A stretch of 37,654 nt of DNA, from NCBI GenBank assembly GCA_019912425.1, contig JAIOIU010000102.1, positions 1 to 37,654 on the forward strand. Reading direction: 5' to 3'. A model generated the notes under the pieces. The model was given only the letters and a program-made list of their open reading frames with translations. It made no database searches and was not told the DNA's origin. The translations under genes were made by a program, and so were the position numbers. This document shows positions 10,532-20,523 of the stretch, piece by piece. The stretch is from Candidatus Methylomirabilis tolerans. Lineage in GTDB: Bacteria; Methylomirabilota; Methylomirabilia; Methylomirabilales; Methylomirabilaceae. Every line of letters starts with the position of its first letter. The stretch's first letter is position 1.

Positions 10532-10927
10532 ATGAAAAGGAGCTGGAACCTGTTGCTGCCCATGATCCTTTTGACATTGCTTGCGCTCGCCGGATGCCAG
10601 ACGGCCCCAGTCGGCCCAGATGAGAAGCTGACAGTCGGGCAGGTGCAGAAGGAGATCCGGGTCGGCATGAGCGGCGCCGAGGTCGCACAGGTGCTGGGCT
10701 CGCCCAATGTGGTCACGACTGACGAATTGCGGCGTGAGGTCTGGATCTACGACAAGATTGCCACCACAAGCGCCAATTCCGGATATGTCGGAGGACTGCT
10801 GACCCTCGTGTTCGTGATCCCGTACGGGTACTCGAGCTCAACAACTCAGCAGACGCTGACAGTCATCGTCAAGTTCGACGAACACAAAAAGGTTCGTGAC
10901 TTCGCCTACCATGCATCTCGCTTCTAG
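10532..10927 (+). CDS. SmpA/OmlA (BamE-like) domain lipoprotein
   Basis: 131 residues. The signal ends in the lipobox LAGC with the lipidated cysteine at 22. The mature part has LTVGQVQKEIRVGMSGAEVA followed by QVLGSPNVVTTDELRREVW, the helix-turn pattern of SmpA/OmlA (BamE-like) domains in which a G-M-s-xx-V step precedes LGxPxxV and a strand. A hydrophobic GLLTLVFVIPYGY segment lies near residue 90. AAAGAGGAGGTC precedes the ATG. It starts a three-gene lipoprotein group (next gene 15 bp downstream). A BamE role in outer-membrane assembly should not be assumed, because many small lipoproteins share this fold. Confidence 0.8.
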   Translation: MKRSWNLLLPMILLTLLALAGCQTAPVGPDEKLTVGQVQKEIRVGMSGAEVAQVLGSPNVVTTDELRREVWIYDKIATTSANSGYVGGLLTLVFVIPYGYSSSTTQQTLTVIVKFDEHKKVRDFAYHASRF

Positions 10928-10942
10928 CGGGAAGCTACGAAC

Positions 10943-11470
10943 ATGGCGCTCAAAGTCAAGGCGCTATCGTTGGTCCTCGCCGGTATCTTGGCTGGATGCG
11001 CCTCCATTCCTCAGGACATACTCCAGCTTTCGCCGGAGAGTCTTGAGGAGCGTCAACTCCAGACTCGGCGATTTGAAACTGAGGATGAGGCGAAGCTGCT
11101 GTCCGCATCCGCCACCCTCCTCCAGGACCTTGGGTTTACCATAACTAAAAGCGTAACCAGCCTGGGCGTGATCACAGCCTCGAAGGACCGGAGCGCCGTC
11201 GAAGCGGGTCAGGTGGCTCTGGCCGTCCTGCTCAGCATCCTGGCTCAGCAGAATGTGCCCTACGATGAAACGCAGAAGATGCGGGTATCGGTGGTGACCC
11301 AGCCATTGGGGGACGGCAAGAGTACGGCCGTTCGGGTGACCTTTCAACGCATCGTCTGGAATACCCATAAGCAGATTAGCAGGCGAGAGCAGTTGAGCGA
11401 CCCCGAGATCTACCAGGAGTTTTTCTCCAAACTCTCCAAGGCTGTCTTTCTGGAGGCGCATCAACTATGA
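10943..11470 (+). CDS. Lipoprotein, paralogue of next gene
   Basis: 175 residues with signal and lipobox LAGC (cysteine 19). I do not recognise a named family. The mature protein contains RRFETEDEAKLLSASATLLQ, then DLGFTITKSVTSLGVITASK, and ends near YQEFFSKLSKAVFLEAHQL. These three blocks recur in the next gene (SRAFDTTDKAQTLRTTISLL, QDLGFIIDQADLALGTVTGT, YRTFFTALEKAMFLTGHQV), so the two are tandem paralogues. The copy here carries about 30 extra residues in the middle, including hydrophobic VEAGQVALAVLLSILAQ. The end overlaps the next start by 4 bp, indicating coupled translation. Confidence 0.85.
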   Translation: MALKVKALSLVLAGILAGCASIPQDILQLSPESLEERQLQTRRFETEDEAKLLSASATLLQDLGFTITKSVTSLGVITASKDRSAVEAGQVALAVLLSILAQQNVPYDETQKMRVSVVTQPLGDGKSTAVRVTFQRIVWNTHKQISRREQLSDPEIYQEFFSKLSKAVFLEAHQL

Positions 11471-11898
11471 GAAGTTTGACGTGCTCTAAAGCGTTGCTGG
11501 GTCTTTTCTTCGTCCTCATCCTGGGGACGGGGTGTGCCACCACGCAGGCGAGGCTTCTGGATAGCGATGAAAGCCAGGTGAGACTGCGAAGTATCCAGAG
11601 CCGTGCGTTCGATACAACAGACAAGGCGCAGACCCTCCGCACCACCATCTCCCTCCTGCAGGACCTCGGCTTCATCATAGACCAGGCTGATCTGGCGCTG
11701 GGAACGGTGACAGGGACAAAGCTTGCCGGATACCAGGTGAGGATGACGGTGAGTGTCCGGCCTCGGGGCGAGACCCAGCTTATTGTCCGGGCCAATGCCC
11801 AATATGATCTCGAGCCAGTGACGGACCCCGAGCCCTACCGAACGTTCTTTACGGCGTTGGAGAAGGCGATGTTCCTAACGGGCCATCAGGTGGATTAA
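11467..11898 (+). CDS. Lipoprotein, shorter paralogue
   Basis: 143 residues; the lipobox LGTGC places the lipidated cysteine at 23. Its ATG overlaps the previous stop by 4 bp. The conserved blocks shared with the previous gene (FDTTD, LLQDLGF, LGTVTGTK, FFTALEKAMFL) argue that the fold and role are the same. Strand-helix alternation and the VRMTVSVRPRGETQLIVRAN region suggest an alpha/beta domain. No enzyme motif is visible. The last gene of the lipoprotein group; the 290 bp that follow hold nothing I can support. Confidence 0.85.
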   Translation: MRSLTCSKALLGLFFVLILGTGCATTQARLLDSDESQVRLRSIQSRAFDTTDKAQTLRTTISLLQDLGFIIDQADLALGTVTGTKLAGYQVRMTVSVRPRGETQLIVRANAQYDLEPVTDPEPYRTFFTALEKAMFLTGHQVD

Positions 11899-12188
11899 CA
11901 AGGCGGACACCGCTCCCATCGCCGAGCTCCCACTCCCCGTGCCGGGTAGCCTCCCGTACGGCATTACCGCCGGCTCCGACGGCGCCTTCTCTCATTCACC
12001 AAGTTGAACAGCGGGATCATCGAGCGGATAGTGCCACACCTGATGCTCAGGGTGAACGGAGGTTTGCAGGGCAGGCTCTCTTGTGGGCATGTATCAGCGA
12101 TACTGGCAAGCCGGCTGGGTGCTGTCACAAATCGCTGGATATCTGATCGTATACAAGCTGAAACTATGAGAACTCGGAACAGCGGTGG

Positions 12189-13235
12189 TTATGGAACGCG
12201 AACCTCAATGGTCGCCGAGGGGACGCTCTCGTTGTGTCTCGAAGAGGCGTCAACGGCCGTCACCGTGTAGATGTATCGACCGCCTGATCGAACCGATCGG
12301 TCGGTCAGGATTGGCGACTTCAGCGGGGTTTCCGTCAGTCGTTGGGAAAGACGTTGCGCGGCGTCGCTTCGATAGACCAGATAGCCGAGCAGATCCGATT
12401 CCCGGTTAAGCTCCCAGCTCAGCGAGACTACCGCGCCAGGCCCAGTCACCGCCCGGACACCTTGTGGAGGGGCTGGAGGCGTGAGATCGACCGGAGCGGC
12501 ACTCACCTCGCTGGATGGTAACCCCTCCTGCCAGGGCGGCTCTTGGCTCTCCACCGCCGTCACACGGTAGTAATACGTTTGATCGTTGACCAGATTCGCA
12601 TCCTGGAACTGCGTGCCTTGAACCGGATCACGATTGATCGGAGATGGATCGTATCGGCCTGGGTCGACGCCCCGGTAAACGTTATACCTTGGGATCACGG
12701 CCAGTGGGCTTGCATCGACTCGACGGATCGGGGCAACCCAGGAGAGCCGAATCGCTCGCTCGCCGGCCTCTGCGTGCAGACTCGAAGGGGCCTCAATCTC
12801 GACCGTAACAAGAGCTGTCGCCTCCGCTGATGGTGGCCCAGCGACCCCTCGACGACTCACCGCCTCGATAAAATAGGTATACCTCCCTCCCACAACTACA
12901 TGGCTATCGGTAAAGGCATACCGATTGCCGGTAACGACGGCGTTCTCCGGCTTCTCAGCCTTCACGGTGGCAATGACCGACGGGGCAGAGGACTGAGGAG
13001 CCGTTTGCTGTCTGGAGATTCGAAAGGTGGTCAGGTATTTCAGTACGGTACCGTCAATATTGGTTGTCGGTCTGGTCCACACAAGGACCACCGCACGGCT
13101 CCGCACAAGAGACGTGAGATCGGTCGGCGGCGATGGCTCCACCATGATCGGAGCTACCGGCGGACCACTCCGACCGCACCCGGTGAGCATAAAAAGTCCA
13201 AGAGACGCTGCAACAACGATCTGTCGAGTTCGCAT
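12189..13235 (-). CDS. Lipoprotein with fibronectin type III repeats
   Basis: 348 residues. The N-terminus MRTRQIVVAASLGLFMLTGC gives a lipobox (LTGC) with cysteine 20, followed by GRSGPPVAP. That start resembles the short LptM/YifL lipoproteins often encoded right after argH. The mature part contains about three FN3-like beta sandwiches: residues about 36-130 (PPTDLTSLV to VTVEIEAP), about 149-235 (PSSLHAEAGERAIRLSW to PVDL) and about 239-345 (PPQGVRAVTGPGAVVSLSWE to the C-terminus). Each shows the W in strand B and Y-x-Y in strand F (YTYFIEAVS, YYYRVTAVE, YIYTVTAVD). It starts one base after the argH stop, so it is the last gene of the arginine operon. Function unknown; surface adhesion or an envelope scaffold is inference. 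Confidence 0.88.
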   Translation of the reverse strand: MRTRQIVVAASLGLFMLTGCGRSGPPVAPIMVEPSPPTDLTSLVRSRAVVLVWTRPTTNIDGTVLKYLTTFRISRQQTAPQSSAPSVIATVKAEKPENAVVTGNRYAFTDSHVVVGGRYTYFIEAVSRRGVAGPPSAEATALVTVEIEAPSSLHAEAGERAIRLSWVAPIRRVDASPLAVIPRYNVYRGVDPGRYDPSPINRDPVQGTQFQDANLVNDQTYYYRVTAVESQEPPWQEGLPSSEVSAAPVDLTPPAPPQGVRAVTGPGAVVSLSWELNRESDLLGYLVYRSDAAQRLSQRLTETPLKSPILTDRSVRSGGRYIYTVTAVDASSRHNESVPSATIEVRVP

Positions 13236-13236
13236 C

Positions 13237-14634
13237 TTATCGACTCCGAAGTTTGACCTTGGCGGCCTTGATCGCCTTCTTCACCGCACCCGTCGCAGTC
13301 CCGCCGGTGGCCGTCCGCCGCTCAATACAGGCCTCTAGTGCGATGTAGGTAAAGACATCCTGCTTGAATAGCGGCGAGGCGGCCTGTAGCTCGTCCAGGG
13401 AAAGCTCCTCGATCCGACACCGCATGGCAAGCGCGCGCCGAACCAGCAGGCCTACCACCTCGTGAGCTTGCCGGAATGGCATCCCCTTACGCACCAGGTA
13501 GTCGGCCAGATCGGTGGCGTTGAGGAATCCATCCTCTGTCGCCTCCCGCATCCGATCCGCACAGAACGTAAGTGTGCTCACCAGCGACGCCATGACGAGG
13601 AGGGTCGCCTTGACAGATTCCGCGCTGTCGAAGAGAGGTTCCTTGTCCTCTTGCAGATCGCGGTTGTAGCTGAGCGGCAATCCCTTGACGACGGTGAGTA
13701 GTGCTACCAGGTCGCCGTACACGCGGCCGGTCTTCCCTCGTGCCAGCTCTGCAACGTCTGGATTCTTTTTCTGGGGCATCATACTGGAACCGGTGGCAAA
13801 GGCGTCAGGCAGCTCAATAAATCCGAACTCTGCCGATGCCCACAGGACGATCTCTTCTGCCAGACGAGACAGGTGCGCCATGAGGAGCGCGAAGGCGAAC
13901 AGCGGCTCGATGACGAAATCGCGGTCCGACACCGCATCCAGCGAGTTGGCCGACAGCTCCCGGAACCGAAGCTCCCTGGCGACGAAGCGGCGATCGATCG
14001 GAAGGCCGACCCCAGCCAGAGCGCCTGAGCCGAGCGGAAGCACCTCTACTCTGCAAAGCGCATCGTGAAGCCTGGCGCGATCTCGCTCCAGCATCTCGAC
14101 ATAGGCCATCAGGTGGTGTGCCAAAAGGACCGGCTGAGCCCGCTGCATGTGGGTGTAGCCCGGCATGATCAGGTCAAGATGGGCTTCGGCTTGGGCGATC
14201 AGGGCCCGCTCAAGCCCTGCGATCAGTCGGCGAACCTCTCCGATCTCGTCTCGCACATAGAGCCGCAGGTCGAGGGCAACCTGGTCATTTCGGCTCCGGC
14301 CAGTGTGGAGCTTCGCACCGGCCTCTCCCGTTTTCTTGATGAGCCGGGCCTCGATCGCCATATGAATGTCTTCCAACGAAGGGTCAAAACGAAACTCTCC
14401 GCGCTCGATCTCGTCCCCGATCTCCCCAAGCCCCGCCACGATCTTGTCCGCCTCAGCCTTTGTCAGCAGGCCGCACTTCGCCAGCATCCGCGCATGCGCA
14501 ACACTGCCGGCAATATCGTACTTGTAGAGGCGACGGTCAAAGTGGATAGAGGCGGTGTACGCTTCCACTGCCGGATCGGTCGCCTGCTTGAATCGTCCGC
14601 CCCACGGCTTTCGAGTCTTGGATCCGGATTTCAT
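13237..14634 (-). CDS. argH: Argininosuccinate lyase
   Basis: 465 residues, normal for ArgH. It splits argininosuccinate to arginine and fumarate, the last step of arginine synthesis. The fumarase/aspartase-superfamily signature [20 protein letters not shown] lies near residue 280, with the catalytic serine in the GSSMMP loop. [20 protein letters not shown] near residue 107 and [19 protein letters not shown] near 156 hold the other active-site residues, including the catalytic histidine of THMQ. The start overlaps argG by 4 bp and the FN3 lipoprotein begins one base after its stop. Confidence 0.98.
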   Translation of the reverse strand: MKSGSKTRKPWGGRFKQATDPAVEAYTASIHFDRRLYKYDIAGSVAHARMLAKCGLLTKAEADKIVAGLGEIGDEIERGEFRFDPSLEDIHMAIEARLIKKTGEAGAKLHTGRSRNDQVALDLRLYVRDEIGEVRRLIAGLERALIAQAEAHLDLIMPGYTHMQRAQPVLLAHHLMAYVEMLERDRARLHDALCRVEVLPLGSGALAGVGLPIDRRFVARELRFRELSANSLDAVSDRDFVIEPLFAFALLMAHLSRLAEEIVLWASAEFGFIELPDAFATGSSMMPQKKNPDVAELARGKTGRVYGDLVALLTVVKGLPLSYNRDLQEDKEPLFDSAESVKATLLVMASLVSTLTFCADRMREATEDGFLNATDLADYLVRKGMPFRQAHEVVGLLVRRALAMRCRIEELSLDELQAASPLFKQDVFTYIALEACIERRTATGGTATGAVKKAIKAAKVKLRSR

Positions 14635-15956
14635 CGTTTCGACCGTTTCCCCTTCGGTCCCCGCACCTTAAATCCCCCCGTACCCCCCTTTTGTAAAGGG
14701 GGGGTGGGAGGATTTTTGCGTTGTTTTCTCAAGGCGCGAATACGCAGCCGCAGCGCGTTCAGGCGGATAAACCCCTCGGCGTCAGACTGCCGATACACCT
14801 GATCTTCCTCAAATGTCGCGAAGGCCGGATCGTACAGCGAAACGGCCGACTTGCGCCCCACAACCTCACAATTGCCTTTGTACAGCTTGACCCGAGCCGT
14901 ACCGGTCACCCCCTGCTGCGACGCCTCGATCGTCTGCATCAGCAGTTCCATTTCAGGAGAGAACCAATAGCCGTAGTAGACCAACTCCGAGAAGCGGGGG
15001 ATGAGGGAGTCACGCAGGTGCATCACCTCGCGGTCCATCGTGAGCGATTCTACGGCGCGGTGGGCGGCCTGCAGGATGGTTCCCCCCGGCGTCTCGTACA
15101 CCCCCCGCGACTTCATCCCAACGTAGCGGTTTTCGACGATATCGACTCGGCCGATTCCGTGTTCGCCACCGATCTTGTTCAAGCGCTGAAGCAGCCTGGC
15201 GGGCGAGAGGCGCTTGTCGTCCAGTGCAACAGGCTGACCATCCTGAAACTCCACCTCGACATAGGTCGCGCGATCCGGCGCCTTCTCCGGCGAGACACTC
15301 AAGACAAACATCTCTTCAGGCGGCTCCTGCCAGGGGTCTTCCAGCACCCCGCCCTCGAAACTGATGTGAAACAGGTTACGGTCAGTACTATACGGCCGCG
15401 CTTTCGTAATCGGCACCGGGATGTCGTGCCTCCTCGCATAGGCAATAAGATCGGACCGCGACTTAAGGCGCCACTCGCGCCATGGCGCGATGACCCGGAT
15501 ATGCGGATCGATAGCATAACAGGAGAGCTCGAAACGGACCTGATCGTTCCCTTTACCGGTCGCGCCATGCGCCACCGCGTCCGCGCCCTCTTTTCTCGCA
15601 ACCGTCATCTGATGCTTCGCAATCAGCGGCCTCGCCATCGAGGTACCGAGTAGATAGCGCCCCTCATAGAGGGCATTTGCCTTCACGCAGGGAAAGACGA
15701 AGTCCCGGACGAATTCTTCCCTCAGGTCTTTAATGTAGACCTTGCTGGCGCCCGTCTTGAGCGCTTTCTCGCGAACCGGGTCCAGTTCCTCTCCCTGTCC
15801 CAGGTCGGCGCAGAAAGCGATCACCTCGGCCTGGTAGGTCTCGATGAGCCACCGCAGGATCACCGAGGTGTCCAGCCCGCCGGAGTACGCAAGAACGATC
15901 TTCTTTACTCGCTTCGCCTGGATTTGTGATTTCATCGGAGCTTTTGTCATCCCCAT
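14631..15956 (-). CDS. argG: Argininosuccinate synthase with repeat-encoded tail
   Basis: 441 residues, about 40 more than the usual 400. It joins citrulline and aspartate with ATP. The P-loop pyrophosphatase motif [15 protein letters not shown] lies near residue 23 and [15 protein letters not shown] near 130. The family body ends near residue 412. The extra tail reads [15 protein letters not shown] and then a basic KGKRSKR; its first half is the translation of a palindromic repeat (14670-14715) lying in frame. The ATG shares one base with the argF stop (TAATG). A second in-frame ATG at 15935 (MKSQIQ) is an alternative start; neither has a strong ribosome site. Confidence 0.97.
   Translation of the reverse strand: MGMTKAPMKSQIQAKRVKKIVLAYSGGLDTSVILRWLIETYQAEVIAFCADLGQGEELDPVREKALKTGASKVYIKDLREEFVRDFVFPCVKANALYEGRYLLGTSMARPLIAKHQMTVARKEGADAVAHGATGKGNDQVRFELSCYAIDPHIRVIAPWREWRLKSRSDLIAYARRHDIPVPITKARPYSTDRNLFHISFEGGVLEDPWQEPPEEMFVLSVSPEKAPDRATYVEVEFQDGQPVALDDKRLSPARLLQRLNKIGGEHGIGRVDIVENRYVGMKSRGVYETPGGTILQAAHRAVESLTMDREVMHLRDSLIPRFSELVYYGYWFSPEMELLMQTIEASQQGVTGTARVKLYKGNCEVVGRKSAVSLYDPAFATFEEDQVYRQSDAEGFIRLNALRLRIRALRKQRKNPPTPPLQKGGTGGFKVRGPKGKRSKR
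14670..14715. repeat. Palindromic repeat inside the 3' end of argG
   Basis: The plus strand reads AAATCCCCCCGTACCCCCC, TTTTGTAAA, GGGGGGGTGGGAGGATTT, an imperfect inverted repeat of about 18-bp arms. It resembles the intergenic palindrome at 6964-7002 (C-run, TTT, short loop, AAA, G-run). In the argG frame it encodes [16 protein letters not shown]. Its position just before the argG stop gives the protein a C-terminal extension and may also form an mRNA hairpin at the argG/argH junction. Confidence 0.8.
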
Positions 15957-16888
15957 TACGGTGTGTGATGTCCCAATAGCGTCACCAGGATCGCTTTCTG
16001 GACATGCAATCGGTTCTCGGCCTCGTCGTACACGATCGAATGCGGGCCATCGAGGACCTCGTCGGTAATCTCTTCGCCGCGGTGGGCAGGCAGGCAGTGC
16101 ATGACCAGGACGTCGGGTTTGGCCAGTCGGACCAGCGCCGCATCGACCTGAAATCCCCGGAAGTCATGCCGCCGCTTCGCCGCCTCTGCCTCCTGGCCCA
16201 TGCTGGTCCAGACATCGGTGTACAGAACATCGGCTCCCTCCGCCGCAGCCCTCACATCGTTCAGCAACGTAATGCGTCCACCGGAGGCTTCAGCCTCCTG
16301 GCGAGAGGCAGCCACGATACCAGCGTCCGGCTCGTACCCTTCGGGGCAGGCCACGTTGAGATCAATTCCGATCTTCGCCGCACCGTACAGCCATGAATGA
16401 CAGACGTTATTGCCGTCACCGATGTAGGCAACCTTCACGCCGTGCAGCATGCCGCACTTTTCCTGAAGGGTAAAAAGATCCGCAAGAATCTGGCACGGGT
16501 GAGTCAGGTCGCTCAGTCCATTGATGACCGGGATAGCCGCATGGCGGGCCAGTTCTTCGACGGTCTGGTGGGTAAATGTTCGCGCTACAATCCCATCCAC
16601 CCATCGTTCGAGATTTTTCGCCACATCCTTGACGGTTTCCCGTTTTCCCACCTGAATGTCAGTCGGGGCCAAATAGATAGCGCGGCCGCCCAACTGGGCC
16701 ATTCCGACCTCAAAGGTCACTCGAGTCCTGAGCGACGGCTTCTCGAAGATCATGCCCAGTGTCTTACCGGGCAACAGTGGGTGGGCGATCCCCTTACGCT
16801 GCTGCGCTTTCAGGTCGGCAGTGAGAACAAACAGTGAGTCGATCTCTGAGGCTGTCAGATCACTGATCGACAGAAGATCCTTTTTCAT
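15956..16888 (-). CDS. argF: Ornithine carbamoyltransferase
   Basis: 310 residues, a standard OTCase. It transfers the carbamoyl group of carbamoyl phosphate to ornithine, giving citrulline. Family motifs are in order: [20 protein letters not shown] near residue 50 (the carbamoyl-phosphate loop, with SLRTR in place of the commoner STRTR), [18 protein letters not shown] near 127, [15 protein letters not shown] near 150, and [20 protein letters not shown] near 265 with the HCLP ornithine-binding loop. It overlaps argD by 4 bp upstream and shares one base with the argG start, in the middle of the coupled argD-argF-argG-argH string. Confidence 0.98.
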   Translation of the reverse strand: MKKDLLSISDLTASEIDSLFVLTADLKAQQRKGIAHPLLPGKTLGMIFEKPSLRTRVTFEVGMAQLGGRAIYLAPTDIQVGKRETVKDVAKNLERWVDGIVARTFTHQTVEELARHAAIPVINGLSDLTHPCQILADLFTLQEKCGMLHGVKVAYIGDGNNVCHSWLYGAAKIGIDLNVACPEGYEPDAGIVAASRQEAEASGGRITLLNDVRAAAEGADVLYTDVWTSMGQEAEAAKRRHDFRGFQVDAALVRLAKPDVLVMHCLPAHRGEEITDEVLDGPHSIVYDEAENRLHVQKAILVTLLGHHTP

Positions 16889-18084
16889 GACGATTTCTCC
16901 GCCAGCACCAGATCGAGAATCTGTATCGCCTCATCCACTTCGGCCTCGCCGATAATCAGCGGCGGGACAAAACGGAGGACCTGATCGCCCGCGATCAGGA
17001 TCAGCAAGCCGCGCTCCAAGCACCGTGCGACGATCGGCTTGGCCGGCACGCTCAGCTCCATGGCGAGCATCAGCCCCTTACCACGGGCATCTTTCACGAA
17101 AGAATATCGAGCAGCTAATTCCCGCAGACGGCCCAGGAAGTACGCGCCGGTCTTGGCCGCTCGCTCAGGCAATTGCGCGTCGATGATCTCCGCCAGCACC
17201 GCGTGGGCGACAGCCGTGATAAACGGGTTGCCGCCGAAGGTTGACGCATGGCTGCCCGGAACGAAAGCACCTGCTACGGCCCCCTTCGCCAGCATGGCGC
17301 CGATCGGCAACCCTCCCCCAAGTCCCTTGGCGAGCGTCATAATGTCCGGCTCGATCCGGGAGTGCTCGTAGGCAAAGAGCCGCCCGGTCCGCCCCATCCC
17401 CGTCTGGACCTCATCCAGGATCAGGAGGACCTCCCGTTCCGAACAGAGCCTCCGGAGTCCTGGCAGATATGCATCATCCGGCACCCGCACCCCTCCCTCG
17501 CCCTGGATCGGCTCAACCAGTACGGCACAGGTCCTCGAATCGATCGCCCGCTCCGCCGCCGGCAGGTCATTGAAGGGAATGTGCTTGAAGCCCGACAAGA
17601 GCGGCTCGAAGCCTTGGCTGTACTTCTCCTGACCGGTGGCGGTCACCGTCGCCATCGTCCGGCCGTGGAATGAGTCCCGCATACAGACGATCTCGTACCG
17701 GTCGGAGCTCCACCGCGCTTTGGCATAGCGGCGAGCCAACTTGATCGCCGCCTCGTTCGCCTCTGCTCCGCTATTGCAGAAAAAGGCCTGACCGCCAAAT
17801 GAGTGTTCGCTCAATGCACGGGCCAACCGAATCTGCGGCTCGATGAAGTAGAGGTTCGAAACGTGCAGCAGCAGTTCCGCCTGCGCCCTGATGGCCTCCA
17901 CCATTTTAGGGTGACAGTGGCCCAGGATATCTACGGCGATGCCGGCGGCACAGTCAAGGTATGACTTGCCCTCAGCGTCCCAGACCCTGGCACCGCTCCC
18001 CTTTACCAGCACGATCGGAAAGCGGGCATAGGTGTTGACCAGGTAGCAAGCCGTCTGCGTAATCAGTTCGTCGGTTACGGTCAT
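16885..18084 (-). CDS. argD: Acetylornithine aminotransferase
   Basis: 399 residues from the ATG at 18084; a TTG two codons earlier is also open. This PLP enzyme converts N-acetylglutamate semialdehyde and glutamate to N-acetylornithine and 2-oxoglutarate. Class-III aminotransferase signatures: FFCNSGAEANEAAIKLARRY near residue 100, the LILDEVQTGMGRTGRLFAYE stretch near 222 (aspartate contacting the PLP ring), then PDIMTLAKGLGGGLPIGAML with the Schiff-base lysine. STFGGNPFITAVAHAVL follows. Directly upstream lies the 7-bp array 18089-18158, and no clear ribosome site is visible before the ATG. The DapC activity (lysine pathway) that ArgD proteins often share is possible. Confidence 0.96.
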   Translation of the reverse strand: MTVTDELITQTACYLVNTYARFPIVLVKGSGARVWDAEGKSYLDCAAGIAVDILGHCHPKMVEAIRAQAELLLHVSNLYFIEPQIRLARALSEHSFGGQAFFCNSGAEANEAAIKLARRYAKARWSSDRYEIVCMRDSFHGRTMATVTATGQEKYSQGFEPLLSGFKHIPFNDLPAAERAIDSRTCAVLVEPIQGEGGVRVPDDAYLPGLRRLCSEREVLLILDEVQTGMGRTGRLFAYEHSRIEPDIMTLAKGLGGGLPIGAMLAKGAVAGAFVPGSHASTFGGNPFITAVAHAVLAEIIDAQLPERAAKTGAYFLGRLRELAARYSFVKDARGKGLMLAMELSVPAKPIVARCLERGLLILIAGDQVLRFVPPLIIGEAEVDEAIQILDLVLAEKSS

Positions 18085-18088
18085 GTGC

Positions 18089-18158
18089 AAAGTTCAACGT
18101 TCAAGGTGCAACGTTCAAGGTTCGGAGTTTACCGTTCAAGGTTCAAGGTTCCGGGTTC
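18089..18158. repeat. Tandem heptamer array between argB and argD
   Basis: Ten consecutive 7-bp units on the plus strand: AAAGTTC, AACGTTC, AAGGTGC, AACGTTC, AAGGTTC, GGAGTTT, ACCGTTC, AAGGTTC, AAGGTTC, CGGGTTC. The register is exact over 70 bp and the consensus is AAGGTTC. The array ends 4 bp before the argD ATG on the other strand, so it occupies the argD leader. Confidence 0.85.
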
Positions 18159-18179
18159 CAAACTTGGATCTGGGAACCG

Positions 18180-19094
18180 TTATCCGATGATCTCCGTGCC
18201 AACCCCCTCTGGCGTGAAGATCTCCAGCAGAAGGGCGTGCGGAATGGTGCCGTTCACGATATGGATTTTCCTTACCCCATTGTCAAGGGCGGTGAAACAC
18301 GCCTGGGCCTTGGGTAGCATCCCTCCCGAGATGACGCCATCTGCAATCAGCCCCTTCATCTCTGCCCTACTTAACGTGGGAATGAGGGCGCCATCCTTAT
18401 CCAGAATGCCGTCAGTATCGGTCAGAAGAACGAGCTTTTCTGCCTGAAGTGCGCCGGCGATCTCGCCGGCCGCCAGATCAGCATTGATGTTGTACGTTAC
18501 CCCCGCCCCATCACAACCGGTCGGGGCCACTACCGGCGTGAAGCCGTCGCGCTCCAGGGCGAGGAGAATTCGTTTATCGACGGCCGTAATCTCGCCAATG
18601 AATCCCAGATCGATCTCTGGTTCGACCGGGCTCATAGGAGACTTAGCGGCTACCGTTGGGCGGGCCTTCCTCGCCCGGATCAACCCGCCATCCTTGCCCG
18701 AAAGGCCGACGGCTGACCCGCCATGCTGGTTGATAAGCGCCACCAGATCCTGATTAATCTGGCCAACCAGCACCATCTCGACGATCTTCATCGTCTCCTG
18801 ATCGGTCACCCGCAACCCACCAACAAAGGTCGGCGTGAGGCCCGCTCGCTCCATCGCCCGCGTGATCTCCGGGCCGCCGCCGTGAACCACAACCGGCTGC
18901 ATCCCGACATACCGCATCAGGATGACGTCCAGCGCCACCGATTGCTTCAGCGTCTCATCGTTCATCGCTGCGCCGCCGTACTTGACCACCACAGTCTTGC
19001 CGGCAAACGCTCTGATGTATGGGAGCGCCTCGATCAGGACATTCGCCTTGTCGATCCCGCGCTGGACCTCCGACCGCTTCCGCTGACCCACCAT
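18180..19094 (-). CDS. argB: Acetylglutamate kinase
   Basis: 304 residues. It phosphorylates N-acetylglutamate, the second step of arginine synthesis. Amino-acid-kinase motifs: KTVVVKYGGAAMNDETLKQ near residue 33 (lysine and glycine loop for the phosphates), MQPVVVHGGGPEITRAMERA near 68, and NINADLAAGEIAGALQAEKL near 203. An N-terminal helix of about 30 residues before the kinase core (SEVQRGIDKANVLIEALPYI) is the type of extension found in arginine-inhibited hexameric enzymes, so feedback control is likely but unproven. It lies 52 bp after hslU on the same strand; argC, argJ and argA are not in the window. Confidence 0.97.
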   Translation of the reverse strand: MVGQRKRSEVQRGIDKANVLIEALPYIRAFAGKTVVVKYGGAAMNDETLKQSVALDVILMRYVGMQPVVVHGGGPEITRAMERAGLTPTFVGGLRVTDQETMKIVEMVLVGQINQDLVALINQHGGSAVGLSGKDGGLIRARKARPTVAAKSPMSPVEPEIDLGFIGEITAVDKRILLALERDGFTPVVAPTGCDGAGVTYNINADLAAGEIAGALQAEKLVLLTDTDGILDKDGALIPTLSRAEMKGLIADGVISGGMLPKAQACFTALDNGVRKIHIVNGTIPHALLLEIFTPEGVGTEIIG

Positions 19095-19146
19095 TTACTC
19101 CGCTGCTTATAACGTTCTGCCTGACCGCTGAAGGTTGATCGCTGAC

Positions 19147-20502
19147 CTACAGGATATAGCGGCTCAGGTCCTCGTTCTTCACGATCTCCTGCAGCCGTTC
19201 CCGGACATACGCGGCATTAATATTTACCTTGGCCCCACGCATGGCAGGCGCTTCAAACGAGATCTCGTCCAGCATCCGCTCCATGATGGTGTAAAGCCGG
19301 CGAGCGCCGATATTTTCGGTCGCCTGATTGACGGTGCTGGCAATGGCGGCGATCTCCTGCACGGCGTCCTCCGAAAAGTCCAGTCTCACCTCCTCCGTCT
19401 CCAGCAGGGCGACATACTGCTTGATCAAGGCATTCTGCGGTTCTGTAAGGATCCGGACGAAGTCGTCCTGCGTGAGGCTGGCTAACTCCACACGCAACGG
19501 GAAGCGTCCCTGCAATTCCGGGATCAGGTCGGACGGTTTGGCGACATGAAACGCCCCGGCCGCAATGAACAGGATATGATCAGTCCGCACCAAGCCGTAC
19601 TTGGTAGTGACCGTGCACCCCTCGACAATCGGCAGGAGGTCGCGCTGCACCCCCTGGCGAGAAACATCCGGTCCCTGCGATGACCCGCGGCCGGCGATTT
19701 TGTCGATCTCGTCCAGGAAGATGATCCCGGATTCCTCGACCCGACGGACCGCCTCTGACCTCACTGCGTCCATATCGATAAGCTTGTCGGCTTCTTCCTG
19801 AGTGAGGATCCGTTGGGCCTCCCGAATCTTGACCCTACGTCGTTTGCTCCGCTGAGGCAGGAGGTTCCCCAGCATCTCCTTGATGTTGTCCATCTCCTCG
19901 AGGCCGGAGTTGCTGAAGACCTCCACCATCGGCATGGCGCCTCGATCCTTAACCTCTAACTCCACGGTACGGTCGTCCAGCTTCCCTTCGTGTAGTCGCT
20001 TTCTGAGCTTCTCACGAGTCTCAGCAGCGGAGGTGATTGCAGCCGGGTCAGGAGTCTGCTCGACGCTCGGCGACGGCGCCATTCTGCCGACGGGAAGGAG
20101 TATATCCAGAAGCCGCTCCTCTGCTAACTCCTGGGCCCGCTCCTGTACTGCCTTGGTCTTTTCCTCCTTCACCATATCCACCGCCAGCGCAGTCAGGTCG
20201 CGCACCATCGATTCAACGTCGCGTCCGACGTAGCCCACCTCCGTATACTTACTGGCCTCCACCTTGATAAACGGGGCGTCAACCAGCCTGGCGAGGCGGC
20301 GAGCAATCTCGGTCTTACCCACGCCGGTTGGGCCGATCATGATGATGTTCTTCGGCGCAACCTCATCCCGCAGCTCCGCAGGAAGCCTCTGTCGCCGCCA
20401 CCGATTACGCAGCGCAATAGCTACGGCCCGCTTTGCATCCTTTTGACCGATGATGTATCTGTCAAGCTCAGCAACAATCTGTCGCGGTGTCAATGGTTCC
20501 AT
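19147..20502 (-). CDS. hslU: ATP-dependent protease ATPase subunit HslU
   Basis: 451 residues, the expected HslU (ClpY) size. It is the AAA+ unfoldase that feeds proteins into HslV. The N-terminus [20 protein letters not shown] is the family start. Walker A is [15 protein letters not shown] near residue 58, followed by [20 protein letters not shown] with the GYVG pore loop. Walker B is [12 protein letters not shown] near 260. The sensor and C-terminal region ends [20 protein letters not shown] and then the HslV-docking tail EDLSRYIL. The inserted I-domain lies between about 110 and 245. AAGGA 7 nt before the ATG is the ribosome site. It is separated from hslV by about 100 bp containing heptamer repeats. 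Confidence 0.98.
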   Translation of the reverse strand: MEPLTPRQIVAELDRYIIGQKDAKRAVAIALRNRWRRQRLPAELRDEVAPKNIIMIGPTGVGKTEIARRLARLVDAPFIKVEASKYTEVGYVGRDVESMVRDLTALAVDMVKEEKTKAVQERAQELAEERLLDILLPVGRMAPSPSVEQTPDPAAITSAAETREKLRKRLHEGKLDDRTVELEVKDRGAMPMVEVFSNSGLEEMDNIKEMLGNLLPQRSKRRRVKIREAQRILTQEEADKLIDMDAVRSEAVRRVEESGIIFLDEIDKIAGRGSSQGPDVSRQGVQRDLLPIVEGCTVTTKYGLVRTDHILFIAAGAFHVAKPSDLIPELQGRFPLRVELASLTQDDFVRILTEPQNALIKQYVALLETEEVRLDFSEDAVQEIAAIASTVNQATENIGARRLYTIMERMLDEISFEAPAMRGAKVNINAAYVRERLQEIVKNEDLSRYIL

Positions 20503-20523
20503 CTGAAGTTCCTTATTCCTTGC

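Noticed and set aside
12004-12270. 88-codon plus-strand frame near 12004
   Set aside because: It runs antisense into the FN3 lipoprotein gene, lacks a ribosome site and has no recognisable pattern.
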